From: Pseudomonadota bacterium
Lineage (GTDB): Bacteria > Pseudomonadota > Alphaproteobacteria > Rhizobiales > Rhizobiaceae
DNA length: 5,095 nucleotides
Assembly (NCBI GenBank): GCA_023433855.1
Contig: JAEYTV010000566.1
Coordinates: 1-5,095 of the forward strand
Direction: 5' to 3'
Notes under the pieces: model-generated
Seen by the model: the letters and a program-made list of their open reading frames with translations, nothing else
What the model was told of the DNA's origin: nothing
Database searches by the model: none
In this document: in pieces, positions 1 to 4,317 of the stretch
Position numbering within the stretch: position 1 is the stretch's first letter
Layout of the letters: the number at the start of each line of letters is the position of its first letter
Program-made: the position numbers and the translations under genes

Positions 1-17
1 AGCGAGCACGGCTCGCT
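1..17. repeat. Perfect 7-bp inverted repeat with 3-base loop
   Basis: AGCGAGC (1-7) and GCTCGCT (11-17) are exact reverse complements around ACG. In the minus-strand message this is a GC-rich hairpin 65 bases after the gspJ stop. Whether a U-run follows cannot be seen because the window ends, so a terminator is not claimed. It may simply be coding sequence of the next gene. Confidence 0.5.
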
Positions 18-62
18 CGGGTCTTCGCAGCGAGTCCCGTCGGCCCTGCCGCCGCCTGCCAT
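1..62 (-). CDS. Possible 5' end of gspK (start and frame uncertain)
   Basis: gspK normally follows gspJ, and every earlier junction here is tight, so a start is expected in this stretch. The only ATG on this strand is at 62-60; it opens a frame of 20 full codons (MAGGGRADG ... EDPSEPC) that runs off the window but does not look like a pseudopilin leader. The gspJ frame, after its stop, reads RRQGRRDSLRRPERAVLA to the edge. This resembles the basic leader and hydrophobic onset of GspK, but it has only a CTG (30-28) or a GTG (9-7) as possible starts. The visible sequence cannot choose between these, nor rule out a start beyond the window or a frameshift. Identity as gspK is inference from gene order. 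Confidence 0.3.
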   Translation of the reverse strand, partial: MAGGGRADGTRCEDPSEPCS

Positions 63-81
63 GGTAAAGCTGCTGGGGAGT

Positions 82-732
82 TCAGAATCCGAAACCGTGG
101 CGCTGCAGACACTGCGTGAGCGCATCAGCCGCGCCGCAACGGGCAGGCAGTTCGACGCGCAGGCGTGCATAGGCCAATTGCCGCCAGGGACGCGGAGACT
201 TGCCGTATATCTCAATGCGGATGAGCGAAGGCAGGCGGTTGACGATCGTCCATTCGGGGCCGAGCGGGCTGTCCGGTCCGGCATAGCTGAACGAAAGCCT
301 GAGATCGCCGCGGGCCAGCGGAAGGTCCTCGCCGCCGTCCCCCGTCGTGTAGTCGCGGCGTGCACGAATGAGGGCCCTGTCGACGCCGGCGTGCCCCATC
401 GAATAGGTGATCTCATCGAAGCCCGCACGTCGCTCGTAGCCGAGCGCCGGGCGCACGAAAGTGACCTCGTCGGCATTGCCGGTAAAGCGAACCACAGCAT
501 TCCTCTCGGAACTGGAATAAGCGGGCTGAGCCGCTTCCAGATCCTCGACCATCCGATCGAGAATCACCGCCACCGTGTCCTCCTGCCCACCTTTGGCGAT
601 CATCGCCTGCCATTGGCGCAGCCACGTTCCGGTGTAGAGAGCCAGCCCGCCAAACAGCATCGTCGCAAGCACCAGCGAAGCCAATGCCTCGATCAGCGTG
701 AAGCCGGCCCGAGCGCGGCTTTTCCGCGTCAT
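82..732 (-). CDS. gspJ: GspJ, minor pseudopilin
   Basis: Minor pseudopilin, partner of GspI and GspK at the pseudopilus tip. It has 216 residues, usual for GspJ, from the ATG in the ATGA overlap with gspI. The leader MTRKSRARAG is cut after G10; the mature protein starts FTLIEALASLVLATMLFGG with Glu at position 5. The helix is followed by the GspJ pattern of an amphipathic segment with DRMVEDLEAAQP (59-70, resembling 'l..Dl..A'), then VRFTGNADEVTFVRP, DEITYSMGH, ALIRARRDY, LRLSFSYAGPD and LPSLIRIEI, the beta strands of the GspJ C-terminal domain. Two Cys lie near the end (199 and 208), in a tail (about 196-216) past the last conserved strand. No strong ribosome binding site is present; coupling to gspI is likely. 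The gene ends in TGA at 84-82. Confidence 0.93.
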   Translation of the reverse strand: MTRKSRARAGFTLIEALASLVLATMLFGGLALYTGTWLRQWQAMIAKGGQEDTVAVILDRMVEDLEAAQPAYSSSERNAVVRFTGNADEVTFVRPALGYERRAGFDEITYSMGHAGVDRALIRARRDYTTGDGGEDLPLARGDLRLSFSYAGPDSPLGPEWTIVNRLPSLIRIEIYGKSPRPWRQLAYARLRVELPARCGAADALTQCLQRHGFGF

Positions 733-1097
733 TGCAGCTTGCCGAGGCGTACGGTCTGCATCACGTCGTCTTCCGATCCGTCAGTACGGCGAACGGTGAC
801 GGAGTAGAGCTGCCATCCGGCCTGCGCCAACGCAGCGCCGCGTTCGAAGCGGTACGGTTCCACGATAACCGTGAAATCTCCAATCGAGCTCCGGCCCGTT
901 CGCAACGGGTTAAGGGTCATCACGGCCGCTATGGCAGCCTGCATGCCGACACGGCGCTCGGTCGAACGTTCCAGACCTGCAAACGCACCTGCGGTGCCCG
1001 TGATTATGCGCGCGATCGGAATGATCAGCAGCACGGCGACGGCAAGCGATGCCAGAACCTCGATCAGCGTGAAGCCACGTCTGCGCCGCGCCGTCAT
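729..1097 (-). CDS. gspI: GspI, minor pseudopilin
   Basis: Minor pseudopilin; in the best-studied systems GspI, GspJ and GspK form the complex that starts pseudopilus assembly. It has 122 residues, the usual GspI size, from the ATG in the ATGA overlap with the gspH stop. A short basic leader (MTARRRRG) is cut after G8, giving FTLIEVLASLAVAVLLIIPI with Glu at mature position 5 and the 'EVL.SLAV' helix typical of GspI. The small C-terminal domain contains FTVIVEPYRFERG and WQLYSVTVRR, matching the family pattern of a short beta sheet. No clear ribosome binding site is visible, so translation is probably coupled to gspH. Its stop overlaps gspJ as ATGA. The frame is open upstream inside gspH, but that part lacks prepilin features. 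Confidence 0.92.
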   Translation of the reverse strand: MTARRRRGFTLIEVLASLAVAVLLIIPIARIITGTAGAFAGLERSTERRVGMQAAIAAVMTLNPLRTGRSSIGDFTVIVEPYRFERGAALAQAGWQLYSVTVRRTDGSEDDVMQTVRLGKLQ

Positions 1098-1570
1098 TTC
1101 TGGCTCATTTCCACGCGCCCGGTTAACCAGTCGACGCGCAATTCGGCCTCCCGGCCACTGGCAGACAGTGTCATGACGCCCCCGCAGGATCGGCCGTCGG
1201 CAAGGAAGCGCAAGGCTCTGGTTCCGCCTCGTATGGGACACTGGTCCGACGTCACCCAGTTCATGACTACTCCGTCCCTGATCGAGATCGGATTGGCGCC
1301 ATCTACCTGGATGCGCCTGCTTCCTGGATCGACCGTCACGTCAACGATGCTGCCCGTAGTCAGCGCCTTCGCCCTGCCTCTGCGAAATTCCCCGCCCACA
1401 AGAACCGCTGCCGCAGAAAGCTCGGCAGCCCCAACACCGGAACGCGGGCGCGGCATCAGCACAAAGGCCGCGAGTGCGACGATCGCAAGCGCCGCGACCA
1501 CATCAAGCAGGACGACACCGCGCTGCGCCCTTTTTCGCGTTGAGTTGCCCTTAGGGCTGGCCCGACACAT
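1094..1570 (-). CDS. gspH: GspH, minor pseudopilin
   Basis: Minor pseudopilin of the T2SS tip or shaft. It has 158 residues from the ATG at 1570, inside the end of gspG (20-base overlap, +1 frame). Earlier starts would lie deeper in gspG and make the leader implausibly long. The 18-residue basic leader (KGNSTRKRAQRG) ends at G18; the mature protein begins VVLLDVVAALAIVALAAFVL. Position +1 is Val rather than Phe or Met, and position +5 is Asp rather than the near-invariant Glu. The body has GspH-like beta segments: GGEFRRGRAKALTTGSIVDV resembles the family's 'l...l..aR..Ai..g..v.v', and the C-terminal half has RALRFLADGRS and LRVDWLTGRVEM. Cys111 and Cys129 could form a disulfide. The stop overlaps the gspI start as ATGA. 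The name rests on position between gspG and gspI plus the GspH/FimT-like layout. Confidence 0.87.
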   Translation of the reverse strand: MCRASPKGNSTRKRAQRGVVLLDVVAALAIVALAAFVLMPRPRSGVGAAELSAAAVLVGGEFRRGRAKALTTGSIVDVTVDPGSRRIQVDGANPISIRDGVVMNWVTSDQCPIRGGTRALRFLADGRSCGGVMTLSASGREAELRVDWLTGRVEMSQK

Positions 1571-1994
1571 TGGAGCCGCGCCCCCCCAATCCTTCCGTGG
1601 TGATGCTGAACGTCTTTCCGTTGCTCGCGTATTTGTATTCATTGCCCCACGGGTCGAGCGGAACGTTCTCGCCGCGAAGGTATGGGCCGTTCCAGACCTG
1701 GACAGTCGAAGGTTTGCGGACGAGAGCTGTCAGGCCCTCGGCCTGTACCGGATACCGGCCGACATCGATGTAGAAGATGTCGAGGGCGCTCGAGAAGGCC
1801 TCGATCTGGAGCTTTGCCGCGCGCTCGCGCGAGTCGGACAACTGCGCGAGAACACGGGGACCGACCAGCGCCGAGATCAGGCCGATAATCGCCAGCACGA
1901 CCAGCATTTCGATCAGGGTAAAGCCCGCGCTGCGGCGCCGGGAACGCTTGCGCTGCTTGAGATCGGGATAAGATACGAAACCTACTCTCTGCAA
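1551..1994 (-). CDS. gspG: GspG, major pseudopilin
   Basis: Forms the pseudopilus shaft that pushes substrates through the secretin. It has 147 residues with a TTG start at 1994, the only ATG/GTG/TTG codon in frame near the gspF end; AGGTG (2004-2000) sits five bases before it. The leader is long and very basic (24 residues, ending RKRSRRRSAG), followed by the prepilin peptidase site G24/F25 and FTLIEMLVVLAIIGLISALV with Glu at mature position 5. Downstream are the GspG signatures AKLQIEAFSSALDIFYIDVG, RYP..AEGL.AL, WNGPYL and VPLDPWGNEYKY. The tail is odd: canonical GspG ends in a loop like LGADG..GG.G..ADI, with aspartates that bind calcium, but here residues 129-147 read FSITTEGLGGRGSNVSGQP with no Asp. 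A run of seven G (1587-1581) encodes part of it. The 3' end overlaps gspH by 20 bases. Confidence 0.95.
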   Translation of the reverse strand: MQRVGFVSYPDLKQRKRSRRRSAGFTLIEMLVVLAIIGLISALVGPRVLAQLSDSRERAAKLQIEAFSSALDIFYIDVGRYPVQAEGLTALVRKPSTVQVWNGPYLRGENVPLDPWGNEYKYASNGKTFSITTEGLGGRGSNVSGQP

Positions 1995-1999
1995 CCAAG

Positions 2000-2004
2000 C
2001 ACCT
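2000..2004 (-). promoter_or_regulatory. Ribosome binding site for the TTG start of gspG
   Basis: AGGTG lies five bases before TTG (1994) and overlaps the gspF TAG stop. No ATG or GTG in the gspG frame is available nearby, so this site supports the TTG start. The overlap with the stop codon suggests that termination of gspF feeds initiation of gspG. Confidence 0.6.
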
Positions 2005-3211
2005 ACCGCACCATGTCGTTGAAGGACATAAGAGTGGACATGATAGACACGATCATACCACCGATCAAGATACTGACGGTCGCCACCGCTGCAGGGCCGA
2101 CAAGCCCTACAATGCGGGCCAGCGAGCGCTCCAGCCGCACTTCGTAGAAGTCGGCGACACGATAGGCCAGGGTTGCGAGTTCGCCGCTTTGCTCGCCGAG
2201 TCTCAACATGCGCACCGCCAGCGGGGGAAGCTGAAGGATCTGGAGTGCGTGGCCAAGCCTGTTTCCCTGTCTCAGCGCGTCGGATGCCTGCTGCGAACGT
2301 AGCCGGGCGGCCTCGCCGTGATCGATGGTATCGCTGATGAGCTTGAAAGCCACAGGAACCGCCACGCCTGTTTCGACCATGATGCCCAGCAGGCGGGCGA
2401 AGCGCCCCGTACGATAGCTCCCTGGTATCTCCGACAGAAGCGGAAGCTTTTTGGCGAAACCCCACAGCCATGAAGAGAGAAGGCCGCGTCGCGCCGCCAC
2501 TAGTCCCAGCAATACGCATAGCAAAGCCGCGAGCAAAAGGATCAGCCCGTTGGCGCGCAGGAAATTCGAAACCGCGAACATCACTATGATCAGCGTGTCC
2601 TTCTTGCCGCTCTGCATGATCATTGGTTCGAACTGAGGAGTGACCCCCACCAGGAAGAAGACCAGTACGCAGATCGTGCCGGCAAACAGGAATGCCGGAT
2701 AACGCAGCGCCTGGCTGACCTTGGCCTGCAATGCCTCGAAATTCTGGCGCTCCTGCACGATGCGCGACAGGAGCGTGGGTAATTTTCCGGAGGTTTCCGC
2801 GACGCGAACCATAGCGACCTGGAATGCCGGAAACAGTGCAGGCCAAGCTTCCAGCGCACGGGAGAACGACTTCCCGGACGCCAGGTCGGTGCGAATGCCG
2901 GCAACCACGGGCTGAAGCCTGCCGCTGTCGAACTCCTTTTCCATGATCTCCAGCGCTTCGTCGATCCGCAGCCCTGCATTTAGCATGATCGACAGATCCG
3001 AGAGCAGCCGCGTGACCTGCCCCACCGGGATCCGGGTCGAGAACAAAGGTGCGCGTGAGGCAGATCGCTTTCTCTGTTCGATGCTGACCGGGATCAGCCC
3101 GCGCGCACCCAGCTGCCGCGCGGCATCGTCGGTATCGGACGCCTCGATCTGCCCGAGTTCGATGCGGCCCTCGCCGTTCAAAGCCTTGTATGCGAATGCA
3201 ACGGAGCTCAT
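2003..3211 (-). CDS. gspF: GspF, T2SS inner-membrane platform protein
   Basis: Polytopic core of the T2SS assembly platform, thought to couple GspE ATPase motion to pseudopilus growth. It has 402 residues, normal for the family. The N-terminal cytoplasmic module (about 6-45, FAYKALNGEGRIELGQIEA ... ARGLIPVSIE) is intact. Two GspF repeats follow: the first at about 66-189 with MLNAGLRIDEAL and VAETSGKLPTLL, the second at about 269-391 with LLGIMVETGVAVPVAF and LGEQSGELATLAYRVADFYE. TM helices are predicted near 172-192, 221-241 and 369-393. The ATG lies three bases after the gspN stop with only a weak purine stretch (GGCGG) before it, so re-initiation by ribosomes finishing gspN is likely. The TAG stop at 2005-2003 overlaps the gspG ribosome binding site. 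PilC of type IV pili is the paralogue; context favours GspF. Confidence 0.96.
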   Translation of the reverse strand: MSSVAFAYKALNGEGRIELGQIEASDTDDAARQLGARGLIPVSIEQRKRSASRAPLFSTRIPVGQVTRLLSDLSIMLNAGLRIDEALEIMEKEFDSGRLQPVVAGIRTDLASGKSFSRALEAWPALFPAFQVAMVRVAETSGKLPTLLSRIVQERQNFEALQAKVSQALRYPAFLFAGTICVLVFFLVGVTPQFEPMIMQSGKKDTLIIVMFAVSNFLRANGLILLLAALLCVLLGLVAARRGLLSSWLWGFAKKLPLLSEIPGSYRTGRFARLLGIMVETGVAVPVAFKLISDTIDHGEAARLRSQQASDALRQGNRLGHALQILQLPPLAVRMLRLGEQSGELATLAYRVADFYEVRLERSLARIVGLVGPAAVATVSILIGGMIVSIMSTLMSFNDMVR

Positions 3212-3214
3212 GGA

Positions 3215-3712
3215 TCAACCGCCAGAAAGCGTGGGTAGCGGCTCGTCCGGCGGAAACATCTGTTCACCGCTCGGTTCTTCGGAGAAACGTAGCGAGGCGC
3301 GCCCTCCCGCTCCATCGAGCTTGACTTCGAACTGGCCAACCGCCGTAAGCGTCCAGCCTTCGCGGCTTTCCCCCGTGCGCAGCGTGAATGCCGCCATCTC
3401 CGCCGGGGCGGTGAAGGTCGCGCTGTTGAGCTTCGACGATCGTACTATGCCAATCAATTGCCAATCCGGCGCCGCAGCAGGCGGCGGCTCGGGTTCGGGC
3501 TCGGGCTCGGGCAGCACGACCACGGGTTCTGGCTCGGCGGCGGCCCACGCGACGGGGGCACTCCGGTTAGGAGAGAACAGAGGCCGGTCCCGAAGCGCCA
3601 CATAGTCGCTCAGCGGGCGCTCCCTGACCGATAGCCTTTCCGTCCCGAAGCACGGGCTCGAAGAGGTCGCGACGGCGGCAAACATTATTGTCACGCGCAG
3701 CATGGTCATCAT
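3215..3712 (-). CDS. gspN: Small HR-domain T2SS protein, GspN/GspC type
   Basis: Probable periplasmic link between the inner-membrane platform and the secretin. It has 165 residues from the ATG in the ATGA overlap with gspM (AAGGAG eight bases upstream); the frame is open further upstream, but that part lies inside gspM. A hydrophobic N-terminus (about 5-22, LRVTIMFAAVATSSSPCFG) could be a signal peptide or a membrane anchor. Next come RDRPLFSPNR (41-50), a motif usual in alphaproteobacterial 'GspN' and GspC-like proteins, and an acidic Pro/Glu linker (about 60-78) with consecutive Glu-Pro pairs. A homology-region (HR/PilP-like) beta domain follows at about 83-143 (WQLIGIV, TLRTGESREGWTLTAV, FEVKLDG). 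There is no PDZ domain or long C-terminal part as in classical GspC, and the protein is much shorter than Xanthomonas XpsN. The HR-type role is fairly secure; the letter (N, C or P) is not. Confidence 0.68.
   Translation of the reverse strand: MMTMLRVTIMFAAVATSSSPCFGTERLSVRERPLSDYVALRDRPLFSPNRSAPVAWAAAEPEPVVVLPEPEPEPEPPPAAAPDWQLIGIVRSSKLNSATFTAPAEMAAFTLRTGESREGWTLTAVGQFEVKLDGAGGRASLRFSEEPSGEQMFPPDEPLPTLSGG
3485..3512. repeat. Short hexamer repeat encoding the Glu-Pro linker
   Basis: On the plus strand GGGTTC, GGGCTC, GGGCTC and GGGC run head to tail (3491-3512), preceded by a related CGGCTC (3485-3490). On the minus strand they encode consecutive Glu-Pro pairs in the linker of the HR-domain protein. 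The six-base unit keeps the frame, so copy-number change would only lengthen or shorten the linker. Confidence 0.75.
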
Positions 3713-4317
3713 GACCGGGGCTCCTTCTCCCGGAAGCCCGACAAGGTGATGTTCAGTGACAGCGGTCGATCCATGGAGGTCGAGACCTGATCTCCCCACG
3801 ACGTGTCGATCTTTCGGTTGAGCCGAAGTCTGAAGCTATCGACCACCATGACGGGCGAACCTGCCTCGATGGCATACATGAGATCGGGCAGCGATTGCTC
3901 CATAACCTCGATATCGGCCGTCACACGAATACGTTCCAGAGATTCCAGCTCAGGATCGCTCATGTCGGCTTCCTGACCGTCTGTAGGAACATCGACGCGC
4001 CGGATAACCGCTCCCACGGTTTCCACGCGGTTGGAGAGCAGACGCTGGAACTCGGCCGAAACAAGCCCGCTGGTTTGCGCATCAAGAAGGATCTCGCCCT
4101 CGTCCACCTGTGTCTGGAGCGCGTCGTTGTGAGCCGGGGAAGGGGATGCCTTGCCTTCCAGCAAGACGGTACGTTCTTCATAGAGAGCCAGCATGCTCGC
4201 CTCCGCGCGCCAAAACAGCAGCGTATCGGCAACGACTACGAGAGCGCCGATGACCAGCAGGGCCATGACCACCAGCGATTGAAGGCGCGTGTCGCGCCAC
4301 ACGGGCGTCGTCCTCAT
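3709..4317 (-). CDS. gspM: GspM, subtype b (T2SS platform protein)
   Basis: Bitopic inner-membrane protein that pairs with GspL in the T2SS platform. It has 202 residues: a short cytoplasmic N-terminus, one TM helix (about 14-34, LQSLVVMALLVIGALVVVAD), a heptad-like segment (about 37-56), a Ser/Pro-containing linker, then a periplasmic ferredoxin-like domain (about 76-197). Segments LLDAQTSGLVSAEFQRLL, LMYAIEAGSPVMVVDSFRL and LSLNITLSGF follow the pattern of the GspMb family ('LL.g.t..la.a.lq..l', 'l.yalE.g.P.l.vd.l', 'l...l.l.Gy'). The ATG lies in an ATGA overlap with the gspL stop and has GGGAGA nine bases upstream (4332-4327). Its own stop overlaps the next start as ATGA. PilO of type IV pili has the same fold; T2SS context decides the name. 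Confidence 0.85.
   Translation of the reverse strand: MRTTPVWRDTRLQSLVVMALLVIGALVVVADTLLFWRAEASMLALYEERTVLLEGKASPSPAHNDALQTQVDEGEILLDAQTSGLVSAEFQRLLSNRVETVGAVIRRVDVPTDGQEADMSDPELESLERIRVTADIEVMEQSLPDLMYAIEAGSPVMVVDSFRLRLNRKIDTSWGDQVSTSMDRPLSLNITLSGFREKEPRS
3721..3726 (-). promoter_or_regulatory. Ribosome binding site deciding the gspN start
   Basis: AAGGAG, within a longer purine-rich GGGAGAAGGAG, lies eight bases before the ATG at 3712. It supports this ATG over the upstream in-frame codons inside gspM and is the strongest Shine-Dalgarno match in the window. Two further ATGs follow at codons 2 and 4, and codon 2 is only three bases further away. Confidence 0.65.

Noticed and set aside
61..807. 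Plus-strand open frame of 248 codons opposite gspJ
   Set aside because: Antisense shadow of gspJ; no domain, signal or ribosome binding site supports it.
732..2147. Long plus-strand open frame of 471 codons opposite gspG-gspI
   Set aside because: It lies antisense to four well-supported pseudopilin and platform genes, its protein has no recognisable domain, and it is rich in Arg/Ser/Pro as expected for a GC-rich shadow frame.
1995..3218. Upstream extension of the gspG frame through gspF (555-codon open frame)
   Set aside because: The part before the TTG at 1994 is out of frame with the clear gspF, has Arg/Gly-rich shadow composition and would bury the prepilin leader internally.
82..3712. 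Reading the cluster as a type IV pilus or competence system
   Set aside because: The ordered set G-H-I-J with GspG signatures (LDVG-like, GPYL, VPLDPWGN) and a GspJ of full length is diagnostic of T2SS; type IV pilus minor pilins have a different order and content.
3713..3799. Upstream start for the HR-domain protein at 3799
   Set aside because: It would extend the protein 29 residues inside gspM without a hydrophobic or conserved segment, while the ATG at 3712 has a strong ribosome binding site and the ATGA overlap used elsewhere in the operon.
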